This document shows, in pieces, positions 42,543-50,511 of a DNA stretch of 64,000 nt; the stretch's first letter is position 1, and every line of letters begins with the position of its first letter. The DNA comes from Streptomyces sp. RerS4 (GTDB lineage: Bacteria > Actinomycetota > Actinomycetes > Streptomycetales > Streptomycetaceae), in contig NZ_CP097322.1 of the NCBI RefSeq assembly GCF_023515955.1, positions 3,185,501 to 3,249,500 of the forward strand, given 5' to 3'. The position numbers and the translations under genes were made by a program. The notes under the pieces were generated by a model. The model ran no database searches. It was not told where the DNA came from and saw nothing but the letters and a program-made list of their open reading frames with translations.

Positions 42543-43337
42543 TCAGCGCGCGGGCGACGGGCCGGGTGACCGCCCGTCGATCAGCACGGCGAGGCCGTCC
42601 AGGATGCGGTCCAGGCCGAAGCGGAACTGGAAGTCCGGCTCGTCGGCGCCCGTGAACGCGTCGGACTCCAGCAGCCGTGTCACCGCCGGGTGGGACTCCG
42701 GGTCGGTCAGCAGGCGCAGGGGGCGCACGTACTGGCCCAGCACCTGGTCCGGCGATACACCGGACTTGATGATGGCGTCCATCATGTCGGCGGCCATGGT
42801 GGCCTCGTTGCGCACGAGGCCACCGATGAGGATGATCGTCGAGAGCTTCTCGCCCTCCTTGAGGGCGGTGCCGGCCATCGCGGCGAGCCCGCGTTCCATC
42901 CAGGCGAGTTGGTTCGGGCTGAGGGGCGCCCCGGTGATCGGGATGCGCAGGATCCAGGAGTTGGCCATCAGCACGGCCCGTTGGGCGTACGCCCAGCGCG
43001 TCAGCAGCTCCCGCCAGCTCGCGCCCGGGGCCCCGTCCGACGCCTCGTCCGCCGGATCGGGCGGCGGCGGCACGCCCACCCCCGCGTCGGCCATCAGGAT
43101 GTAGAGCTCTTCCTTCGCCGTGACGTACCGGTAGAGGGACATCGTGGAGACGCCCAGCTCCTTGGCCACCCGACCCATGGAGACGGCCTCGACGCCCTCC
43201 GCCGCCGCGAGCGCGACCGCCGCGTCCACGATCTTCGGGAGCGTGAGCGTGGGACGGGGGCCCTTGCCGGGGCGTTCACGCAGGCCCCAGGCCATTTCCA
43301 GGCTCGCCGGGAGTCCGCTCTCCTCCGCCTTCGCCAT
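42543..43337 (-). CDS. TetR/AcrR family regulator
   Basis: A 264-residue repressor. The HTH is in KIVDAAVALAAAEGVEAVSM followed by KELGVSTMSLYRYVTAKEEL; the C-terminal TetR_C domain with LIGGLVRNEATMAADMMDAI fits the TetR_C_1 group that controls drug exporters. The start at 43337 follows GAGGGGGCGG. It is divergent from the ABC exporter, with a palindrome in the gap; it probably represses the exporter. Confidence 0.93.
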   Translation of the reverse strand: MAKAEESGLPASLEMAWGLRERPGKGPRPTLTLPKIVDAAVALAAAEGVEAVSMGRVAKELGVSTMSLYRYVTAKEELYILMADAGVGVPPPPDPADEASDGAPGASWRELLTRWAYAQRAVLMANSWILRIPITGAPLSPNQLAWMERGLAAMAGTALKEGEKLSTIILIGGLVRNEATMAADMMDAIIKSGVSPDQVLGQYVRPLRLLTDPESHPAVTRLLESDAFTGADEPDFQFRFGLDRILDGLAVLIDGRSPGPSPAR

Positions 43338-43395
43338 CGCCGCCCCCTCTCGTTCGCACAGGTCCGATCGTGACCATCGTTGACCCACATCCTAG

Positions 43396-43418
43396 TTCTG
43401 TGTATTACTTACACAGAA
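43396..43418. promoter_or_regulatory. TetR operator candidate
   Basis: TTCTGTGTA-TTACT-TACACAGAA, perfect 9-base arms with five bases between. It lies between the TetR gene and the ABC exporter in an A/T-rich patch, and is the only strong palindrome of the gap. Confidence 0.85.
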
Positions 43419-43449
43419 GCGCGTAACCCATACGCAGAAGGGACCGCTG

Positions 43450-44376
43450 ATGCGCACACCCGACCTCGGCATCCACGCCGCCGCCCTCACCAAGTCCTAC
43501 GGCGACCTCACCGTCCTCGACCGCCTCGATCTGGCCGTCCCCCGGGGCAGCGTCCTCGCCCTCCTCGGCCCCAACGGCGCAGGCAAGACCACCGCCGTCC
43601 GCGTCCTCGCCACCCTCACCGCGCCCGACTCCGGAACCGCCCGCGTCGCCGGCCACGACATCACCGCCGCACGCGCCCGCGTCCGCGAACGCATCAGCCT
43701 CACCGGCCAGTTCGTCGCCGTCGACGACCTCCAGACGGGCGCCGAAACCCTCCGCATGACCGGCCGCCTCAGCGGCCTCTCCCGCGCCGAGGCCCGCGCC
43801 CGCGCCGACGCCCTCCTCGACCGCTTCGGCCTCGCCGAAGCCGCCGGCCGACCCGCCAAGACCTACTCGGGCGGCATGCGCCGCCGCCTGGACCTCGCCG
43901 CGAGCCTCGTCGGACGCCCCGAGGTGCTCTTCCTCGACGAGCCCACCACCGGCCTCGACCCCCGCAGTCGCGCAGAACTGTGGGACGTCGTACGGGAACT
44001 GCGCTCCGACGGCACCACCGTCCTGCTCACCACCCAATACCTGGAGGAGGCCGACCGGCTCGCCGACCGCGTCACCGTCCTCGACTCCGGCCGCGTCACC
44101 GCCGAGGGCACCCCCGCCGAGCTGAAGGCCCGCGTCGCCGGCCACCGCCTCGACCTGACCCTGACCAGCCGGGACGCCTACGAGGCCCTCGCCGCCCGCG
44201 CCGTCCACCACGCCCCCGCCGAGCTGACCCTCGGCCTGCCCACCGACGGCAGCGCCGCCCACGTCCGCGCCCTGCTCGACGAACTCGACCCCGACCGCAC
44301 CAGCGTGGACCGCTTCACCCTGCGCACCGCCACCCTCGACGACGTCTTCCTCGTCCTGACAGGAGCCGCCCCGTGA
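43450..44376 (+). CDS. ABC exporter ATP-binding protein (DrrA type)
   Basis: A 308-residue ATPase. Walker A GPNGAGKTT near residue 38, signature YSGGMRRRLDLAASL near 140, Walker B VLFLDEPTTGLDPRSR near 160, and the C-terminal extension ending TLDDVFLVLTG typical of DrrA/CcmA-like exporters of drugs. Its stop overlaps the permease start (GTGA). Confidence 0.95.
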   Translation: MRTPDLGIHAAALTKSYGDLTVLDRLDLAVPRGSVLALLGPNGAGKTTAVRVLATLTAPDSGTARVAGHDITAARARVRERISLTGQFVAVDDLQTGAETLRMTGRLSGLSRAEARARADALLDRFGLAEAAGRPAKTYSGGMRRRLDLAASLVGRPEVLFLDEPTTGLDPRSRAELWDVVRELRSDGTTVLLTTQYLEEADRLADRVTVLDSGRVTAEGTPAELKARVAGHRLDLTLTSRDAYEALAARAVHHAPAELTLGLPTDGSAAHVRALLDELDPDRTSVDRFTLRTATLDDVFLVLTGAAP

Positions 44377-45158
44377 CCACCGCCGCGACCTCCACCGCGA
44401 CGTCCACCTCCGCCGCCACCGCCGCCCTCACCCTCGCCGGCCGCGGCCTGCGCATCAGCCGCCGGCAACCGGACGCGCTGATCACCGCCCTGATGCTCCC
44501 CGTCATGCTGATGCTGATCTTCGTGTACTTCTTCGGCGGAGCCATCGACACCGGCACCACCTACGTCACCTACGTCGTCCCCGGCGCCATGCTGCTCTGC
44601 GCGGGCTTCGGCGCGGCGAGCACCGCCGTCAGCGTCGCCGACGACCTGCGCGGCGGCGTCATCGACCGCCTCCGCTCCCTCGACATCGGCGGCATCCCCA
44701 TCCTGGCCGCCCACGTCACGGCCTCGGTCGTACGCAACCTCGTCTCGACGACCCTCGTCCTGGCCGTCGCCCTCGCCATCGGCTTCCGCCCCCAGGCCTC
44801 GGCCGCCGCCTACCTCGCCGCCGCCGGGCTCCTCGTCGCGTACATCACGGCGATCTCCTGGCTGGCCGCCGCGCTCGGCCTGCTCGCCCGTACCCCCGAG
44901 GCCGCCGGGGGCTTCACGTTCCTGATGATGTTCCTGCCCTACCCGTCCAGCGCCTTCGTCCCCATCGACACCATGCCCGGCTGGCTCCACGGCTTCGCCC
45001 ACCACCAGCCGCTGACCCCGGTGATCGAATCCCTGCGGGCCCTCCTACTGGACCAGCCCGCCGGCAGCACCCCGTGGACGGCCCTGACCTGGTGCGCGGG
45101 CATCCTGGCGGGGGCCGTGGCACTGACCACCGTCCTCTTCCGCCACCGCACGCGCTGA
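44373..45158 (+). CDS. ABC-2 type permease (DrrB type)
   Basis: A 261-residue membrane protein with six helices. FVYFFGGAIDTG and FLMMFLPYPSSAFVPIDTMP, then FAHHQPLTPVIESLRALL, are hallmark blocks of the ABC-2 drug exporter permeases. The GTG start overlaps the ATPase stop by four bases. With the ATPase it forms a two-component exporter under TetR control; the substrate is unknown. Confidence 0.94.
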   Translation: MTTAATSTATSTSAATAALTLAGRGLRISRRQPDALITALMLPVMLMLIFVYFFGGAIDTGTTYVTYVVPGAMLLCAGFGAASTAVSVADDLRGGVIDRLRSLDIGGIPILAAHVTASVVRNLVSTTLVLAVALAIGFRPQASAAAYLAAAGLLVAYITAISWLAAALGLLARTPEAAGGFTFLMMFLPYPSSAFVPIDTMPGWLHGFAHHQPLTPVIESLRALLLDQPAGSTPWTALTWCAGILAGAVALTTVLFRHRTR

Positions 45159-45182
45159 CGCGCGGAGGGGCCGCGCGTCAGC
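45154..45182 (+). terminator. Hairpin at the permease stop codon
   Basis: GCTGACGCGCG (45154-45164) and CGCGCGTCAGC (45172-45182) pair perfectly; the left arm contains the permease stop codon. Confidence 0.75.
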
Positions 45183-45230
45183 GCATCGGAAGCGGCATGT
45201 CGGTATCTCGGTATGTCGGCATCACCGGAT

Positions 45231-45503
45231 TCACTGGGTCAGCGGGTACGAGTGCTTCCCCGTGACCTCGTCGATCTCCCCGTGAGCCTTGGACAGCAGC
45301 TGGGACGCCAGGTCCATCAGCGCCCGCGCGCCCGCGATCTCCTCACCGACCCGCAACTGCTCCGGGTCGGAGGGGTGACGCATGGCGTAGCCGCGGGCCC
45401 TCAGTTCGGACCCGTCGGCAAGGCGCAGCAGCGCCGCCGCGTTCGTGCGGTGGCCGTCCTCGGTGAACTCAAGCTCTACGTGCCAGCCGGCGAGAGTGGG
45501 CAT
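45231..45503 (-). CDS. DUF1876 protein
   Basis: A 90-residue protein with the dsRBD-like DUF1876 fold: WHVELEFTEDGHRTNAAALL at the start, RARGYAMRHPSDPEQLRVGE in the middle and a helical C-terminus. The family is common in actinobacteria, and some members are linked to stress or dormancy regulons; function is unknown. Confidence 0.92.
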   Translation of the reverse strand: MPTLAGWHVELEFTEDGHRTNAAALLRLADGSELRARGYAMRHPSDPEQLRVGEEIAGARALMDLASQLLSKAHGEIDEVTGKHSYPLTQ

Positions 45504-45594
45504 GGCGGATCACCTCCACAGTAGGCCTCTCCCTCCAGAGTGCGCCTCCGCCGGCCACGGCGCACCCCCGGCCCTCACCGCGGTCGCGGGCCCC

Positions 45595-46596
45595 TCAGCG
45601 CTCCGCGCGCAGCCAACCGGCGACCTCGGTCGCCCAGTACGTCAGGATCGTGTCCGCGCCCGCCCGCTTGATGCCGAGCAGCGTCTCCAGGATGGCCCGG
45701 TCGCGCTCGATCCAGCCCTTCTCGGCGGCGGCCTCGATCATCGCGTACTCGCCGCTGATCTGGTACGCCGCCACCGGCACGTCCACCGCCTGCGCGACCC
45801 GGTGGAGGATGTCCAGGTACGGGCCGGCGGGCTTGACCATGACCATGTCGGCGCCCTCCTCCAGGTCGAGCGCCAGCTCGCGCAGGGACTCGCGGGCGTT
45901 CGCGGGGTCCTGCTGGTAGGTCTTGCGGTCGCCCTGGAGAGACGAGGCGACGGCCTCGCGGAACGGGCCGTAGAACGCGGACGAGTACTTCGCCGTGTAC
46001 GCGAGGATCGACACGTCCTCGTGCCCGGTCTCGTCCAGCGCGTCGCGGATCACCCCGACCTGGCCGTCCATCATGCCGCTCGGCCCCACCACGTGGACGC
46101 CCGCGTCGGCCTGGACCTGCGCCATCTCCGCGTACCGCTCCAGCGTCGCGTCGTTGTCGACGCGGCCGTGCTCATCGAGGACCCCGCAGTGCCCGTGATC
46201 GGTGTACTCGTCCAGGCACAGGTCGGACATGATGACCAGCTCGTCGCCCACCTCCGCCTTCACGTCGCGGATCGCGACCTGGAGGATCCCGTCCGGCTCG
46301 GTGCCGGCCGTGCCCCGGGCGTCCTTGTTCTCGTCGGCGGGCACGCCGAAGAGCATGATCCCCGCCACGCCCGCCTCGACGGCCTCCACGGCGGCCTTCC
46401 GCAGCGTGTCCCGGGTGTGCTGGACGACGCCAGGCATCGCGGAGATCGCCAGCGGCTCGGTGATGCCCTCCCGTACGAAGGCCGGGAGGATCAGGTCCGA
46501 GGGGTGCAGCCGGTACTCCGCCACCATCCGCCGCATGGCCGGGGTGGTGCGCAGCCGGCGGGGCCGCGAGCCGGGGAAGGATCCGTACGCGCTCAT
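45595..46596 (-). CDS. hemB: Porphobilinogen synthase (delta-aminolevulinate dehydratase)
   Basis: A 333-residue enzyme condensing two 5-aminolevulinate molecules to porphobilinogen. Active-site lysines are in [18 protein letters not shown] and [12 protein letters not shown]. The metal region [20 protein letters not shown] keeps two of the cysteines of the zinc type with Asp at the third place. It is 1.3 kb downstream of hemD on the same strand, separated by broken genes and a terminator, so it is probably expressed on its own. Confidence 0.97.
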   Translation of the reverse strand: MSAYGSFPGSRPRRLRTTPAMRRMVAEYRLHPSDLILPAFVREGITEPLAISAMPGVVQHTRDTLRKAAVEAVEAGVAGIMLFGVPADENKDARGTAGTEPDGILQVAIRDVKAEVGDELVIMSDLCLDEYTDHGHCGVLDEHGRVDNDATLERYAEMAQVQADAGVHVVGPSGMMDGQVGVIRDALDETGHEDVSILAYTAKYSSAFYGPFREAVASSLQGDRKTYQQDPANARESLRELALDLEEGADMVMVKPAGPYLDILHRVAQAVDVPVAAYQISGEYAMIEAAAEKGWIERDRAILETLLGIKRAGADTILTYWATEVAGWLRAER

Positions 46597-46639
46597 CTTC
46601 AGTCGCCTCTTCGAGCATCGACAGCAGTCGCCACCCAGC

Positions 46640-47073
46640 CTAGAGCCCGCCCCCGCCCCGCCCCGCGCCGGACGCCCCGACGCCGAACTCGCACCACACC
46701 ACCTTCCCCGGCACCCGCGCCCCGACCCCCCACCGGTCCGCGACCGCCGCCACCAGCAACAGCCCCCGCCCGACCTCGGCCCCCGGATCCCGGTTCCCGA
46801 CACGCGGCCGCCCACCCCCGCTGTCGTGCACCTCGACCCGGACGACCCCCTCGAACCGCAACATCCGCACCCGATACCCCCGTCCGGCCGGCACCCCGTG
46901 CAACAGCGCGTTGGTCGCCAGCTCGCTCACGCACAGCAACACCTCGTCCGGCGACATGTGACAACCCACGCGTGAAGTGTCTCTGCCACGAACTCCCTGG
47001 CAGAGCGGACGGTTTGACGACTGCGGGGGTAGAACCGCTCACGCAGCAGGGCGGGTTGGATTTCCACGTTCAC
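46640..47073 (-). pseudogene. HATPase (anti-sigma-factor-like) gene with frameshift
   Basis: From GTG 47073 one frame reads the N-terminal half of a Streptomyces ATP-binding regulator (LRERFYPRSRQTVRSAREFV, then AETLHAW). After the CCC run at 46965-46967 the rest is in another frame ([51 protein letters not shown]), the N- and G-box of HATPase_c_2. One added G (AWGCHMSPDE) restores the whole protein. Such proteins act in partner switching with XRE/DUF397 genes, whose remnant lies divergently at 47148. Read literally it is broken; a sequencing error is possible. Confidence 0.8.
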
Positions 47074-47147
47074 GGGACGATGCTCGCGGTGCGTGACTAG
47101 CGTCAGGAAGGCCGGGAACCCCTACTCCTTGATGAGTACGGGCCGCG

Positions 47148-47830
47148 ATGAAGATGGTGGGCGCCCTGGTCGCCGCCGCACGGATCGCCAAAGGACTGAC
47201 GCAGCGCGCCTTCACCCAGGAGCTACCCATCGACGCCGAGACCGTCGCTTCCATCGAGCAGGGACGACGCACGCTCATGCCGGACGTCGCAGAGAAGATG
47301 GACCGCGTTCTCGGCCTACCGGGCCTACTGACCGTCGCGGCGAACAAGATGCCGGCGGTCGACGTGATCCCGCCCTGGATGGAGGAGTACTTCGCCAGCG
47401 AGGCCGAGGCCCTTGCCATGTGCTGCTACGAGGCCGGACTCGTGCCGGGCCTGCTTCAGACCGAGCAGTACGCCCGCGCTCTTTTCGGCTGCCGCATCCC
47501 TGATATGGACGAGGAGAAGATCGAGCTCCAGACGGCGTTCCGCATCAACCGTCAGAAGATCCTCCATCGCAGCATCCCACCCACGCCGAGTTTCATCGTC
47601 GGGGAAGCACGTACGACATGGGCAGCTACGCCACCTTCGCGAATGCGCTGACCGCCCCGCGATCTCACTCCAGGTGCTCCCCCTCGGCCTCACCGCTCAC
47701 GCAGCTCTCGCGGGTTCGTTCAGCGTGTTGGAAACGCCCGATCACCAGCATCTCGCGTACTCCGAAAATCAGCGCGCCAGCATCGTCATCCGGTCTCCCG
47801 ACCCGGTGGGTGCGTCTCTGAGGGTCCGGA
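47148..47830 (+). pseudogene. XRE regulator with DUF5753, internally deleted and frameshifted
   Basis: From ATG 47148 comes an HTH (VGALVAAARIAKGLTQRAFT, then ETVASIEQGRRTL) and the first half of DUF5753 (CCYEAGLVPGLLQTEQYARA, then RQKILHRSIPPTPSFIVGEA). After about 47605 the frame runs into TGA at 47649, while homology continues in the next frame (GQLRHLRECADRPAISLQVL; AALAGSFSVLETPDHQHLAY). About a dozen residues are missing at the break, and the C-terminal helix is absent. It is a true pseudogene. Confidence 0.82.
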
Positions 47831-47836
47831 CATGCG

Positions 47837-47871
47837 GAAGGCCCCGGGCGCGGCGCGCACCCGGGGCCTTC
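47837..47871. terminator. Strong hairpin downstream of hemD
   Basis: GAAGGCCCCGGG (47837-47848) and CCCGGGGCCTTC (47860-47871) are exact complements. It ends the rex-hemA-hemC-hemD transcript on the reverse strand. Confidence 0.9.
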
Positions 47872-47878
47872 GGCGGCG

Positions 47879-49546
47879 TCAGGTCGTACGACGCCGCCGC
47901 GCGCCCGGACGGCGCTCGCTCGGGCGGGCCACCGACTCGCCGGCCTCCTTGGCCGCCTCGCGGCGCGCCTCGCCGTACGCGGCCAGCGCCTCCGCCAGCT
48001 TCGACACCGACGGCTCCGGCGACAGCACGTCCACGCGCAGGCCGTGCTCCTCGGCCGTCTTGGCCGTCGCGGGGCCGATGCAGGCGATGACGGTCACGTT
48101 GTGCGGCTTGCCGGCGATACCGACCAGGTTCCGCACCGTCGAGGACGACGTGAACAGCACGGCGTCGAAGCCGCCGCCCTTGATCGCCTCACGCGTGTCC
48201 GCCGGCGGCGGCGACGCGCGCACGGTCCGGTAGGCCGTGACGTCGTCGACCTCCCAGCCCAGCTCTATCAGGCCCGCCACCAGCGTCTCGGTGGCGATGT
48301 CGGCGCGCGGCAGGAAGACACGGTCGATCGGGTCGAAGACCGGGTCGTACGGCGGCCAGTCCTCCAGCAGCCCGGCGGCCGACTGCTCACCGCTCGGCAC
48401 CAGGTCCGGCTTCACGCCGAACTCGACCAGCGCGGCGGCGGTCTGCTCGCCCACGGCGGCGACCTTGATGCCCGCGAAGGCGCGCGCGTCGAGCCCGTAC
48501 TCCTCGAACTTCTCCCGCACCGCCTTGACCGCGTTCACCGACGTGAAGGCGATCCACTCGTAGCGTCCGGTGACGAGCCCCTTCACGGCCCGCTCCATCT
48601 GCTGCGGCGTGCGCGGCGGCTCCACCGCGATGGTCGGCACCTCGTGCGGCACCGCGCCGTACGAACGCAGCTGGTCGGAGAGCGAAGCGGCCTGCTCCTT
48701 GGTGCGCGGTACGAGCACCCGCCAGCCGAACAGCGGCTTCGACTCGAACCAGGCCAGCTCCTCGCGGCGCGCGGCGGCGCCCTGCTCTCCGACCACGGCT
48801 ATCACCGGACGCGAGCCCTCGGGCGACGGGAGCACCTTGCCCTGCTTGAACACCTGGGCGATCGTGCCGAGCGTCGCGCACCAGGTGCGCTGGCGGGTCG
48901 TCGTACCGCCCACGGTCACCGTGAGGGGGGTCTCGGCGCCGCGCCCGGCCGCCATCAGCTCGGCGGCGGCCGCCGAGATCGTCTCCAGCGTGGCGGAGAC
49001 GACGAGGCTGCCGTCGCTGGTGCCGACCTCGCTCCAGCAGCGCGCCGAGGCAGTCCGGGCGTCCACGAAGCGGACGTCCGCGCCCTGCTCGCCGCGCAGC
49101 GACACACCCGCGTACGCGGGCACGCCGACGGCGGTGGCCACACCGGGCACCACCTCGATGGGGATGCCCGCGTTGGCGCAGGCGAGCATCTCGCCGGCCG
49201 CGTTCCCGTCGAGCCCGGGGTCCCCGGTGACGGCCCGGACGACCCGCCTGCCGGCGCGCGCGGCCTCCATGACAAGATTGGCGGCATCGCGGATCACCGG
49301 GACCCCGGCGGCTGCTGACACTTCGTCAGCGACCGTCAGCTGCGGCGTGTCGACGCCCGCGCGCGCGTGGCTCCGTACGACGTCGAGCACCTCTGGCTCG
49401 GCGATCAGTACGTCCGCGGCGGCGAGCGCCTCGACGGCGCGCAGCGTCAGCAGTCCCGGATCGCCGGGGCCGGCACCGAGGAAGGTGACGAGCCCCTGGC
49501 CGGCGAGCACCGGGAGAGGGGAGGGAGTGGGGCTTGAGGGCTTCAA
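47879..49546 (-). CDS. Fused uroporphyrinogen-III C-methyltransferase / uroporphyrinogen-III synthase
   Basis: A 555-residue two-domain enzyme. Residues 15-250 are the SAM-dependent methyltransferase (VTFLGAGPGDPGLLTLRAVE), residues about 265-525 the HemD synthase (FGWRVLVPRTKEQAASLSDQ; FDAVLFTSSSTVRNLVG). It closes hydroxymethylbilane to uroporphyrinogen III and can methylate it toward sirohaem and cobalamin. The C-terminal tail is Arg-rich. TTG 49546 overlaps the hemC stop (TTGA), an unusual start supported by GGAG. Confidence 0.93.
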   Translation of the reverse strand: MKPSSPTPSPLPVLAGQGLVTFLGAGPGDPGLLTLRAVEALAAADVLIAEPEVLDVVRSHARAGVDTPQLTVADEVSAAAGVPVIRDAANLVMEAARAGRRVVRAVTGDPGLDGNAAGEMLACANAGIPIEVVPGVATAVGVPAYAGVSLRGEQGADVRFVDARTASARCWSEVGTSDGSLVVSATLETISAAAAELMAAGRGAETPLTVTVGGTTTRQRTWCATLGTIAQVFKQGKVLPSPEGSRPVIAVVGEQGAAARREELAWFESKPLFGWRVLVPRTKEQAASLSDQLRSYGAVPHEVPTIAVEPPRTPQQMERAVKGLVTGRYEWIAFTSVNAVKAVREKFEEYGLDARAFAGIKVAAVGEQTAAALVEFGVKPDLVPSGEQSAAGLLEDWPPYDPVFDPIDRVFLPRADIATETLVAGLIELGWEVDDVTAYRTVRASPPPADTREAIKGGGFDAVLFTSSSTVRNLVGIAGKPHNVTVIACIGPATAKTAEEHGLRVDVLSPEPSVSKLAEALAAYGEARREAAKEAGESVARPSERRPGARRRRTT

Positions 49547-50511
49547 AGGGATCGCTCCCCCATCAGACCGGCCGCGCCCTTGGCCAGCATCTCGTCCGCG
49601 AGTTCACGGCCGAGCGCCATGGCCTCCTCGTACGACTGGGGCACGGAACCGGTGGTGGACAGCTGCACCAGCGTCGAGCCGTCGAGGGTTCCGACGACGC
49701 CGCGCAGGCGCATTTCATTGACAGTCTGGCCGTCGGCCAGCAGGTCGGCGAGCGCCCCGACCGGTGCGCTGCAACCGGCCTCCAGGGCCGCGAGCAGGGA
49801 CCGCTCCGCCGTGACGGCGGCCCGGGTCAGCGGGTCGTCGAGCCGGCCGAGTGCGGCGACCAGTTCGACGTCCGAGGCGAGGCACTCGACGGCGAGCGCG
49901 CCCTGACCGGGGGCGGGCAGCACGTTGTCGACCGACAGCAGGTCGGTGGCCTCGTCGCCGCGCCCGATCCGGTTGAGACCGGCGGCGGCCAGGACGACCG
50001 CGTCGAGCTCGCCGGCGCGGACGAACCCGATGCGGGTGTCGACGTTGCCCCGGATGGCGACGGTCTCGATGGTCTTGCCCAGGCTGCGGGCGTACGCGTG
50101 CAGCTGGGCCATCCGGCGGGGCGAGCCGGTGCCGACGCGGGCGCCGTCGGGCAGCTGCTCGAAGGTCAGGCCGTCGCGGGCGACGAGCGCGTCACGCGGG
50201 TCCTCACGCTTCGGCATGGCCGCGACGACCAGCTCGGCGGGCTGGGTGGTCGGCAGGTCCTTCAGCGAGTGCACCGCGAAGTCGACGTCGCCGCGCAGCA
50301 GCGCGTCGCGCAGCGCGGTGACGAACACGCCGGTGCCGCCGATCTGCGCGAGGTTCTCACGGGACACGTCACCGTAGGTCGTGATCTCCACGAGTTCGAC
50401 GGGCCGGCCGGTGACCGCCCGAACCGCCTCGGCGACGTGCCCGGACTGGGACATGGCCAGCTTGCTGCGTCGCGTGCCAAGCCGGAGGGGCTGGTCGGGA
50501 CGTGTGTTCAT
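49543..50511 (-). CDS. hemC: Hydroxymethylbilane synthase
   Basis: A 322-residue porphobilinogen deaminase. LRLGTRRSKLAMSQSGHVAE at the N-terminus, catalytic Asp in DVDFAVHSLKDLPT and the dipyrromethane cofactor cysteine in LEAGCSAPVGALAD near residue 250. The start ATG at 50511 overlaps hemA by four bases, and hemD overlaps its end. Confidence 0.97.
   Translation of the reverse strand: MNTRPDQPLRLGTRRSKLAMSQSGHVAEAVRAVTGRPVELVEITTYGDVSRENLAQIGGTGVFVTALRDALLRGDVDFAVHSLKDLPTTQPAELVVAAMPKREDPRDALVARDGLTFEQLPDGARVGTGSPRRMAQLHAYARSLGKTIETVAIRGNVDTRIGFVRAGELDAVVLAAAGLNRIGRGDEATDLLSVDNVLPAPGQGALAVECLASDVELVAALGRLDDPLTRAAVTAERSLLAALEAGCSAPVGALADLLADGQTVNEMRLRGVVGTLDGSTLVQLSTTGSVPQSYEEAMALGRELADEMLAKGAAGLMGERSL

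Noticed and set aside
42543..45158. Antibiotic biosynthetic cluster around the ABC exporter
   Set aside because: TetR and DrrAB-like genes stand alone between argS/VOC and hemB; no synthase, tailoring or precursor genes are present.
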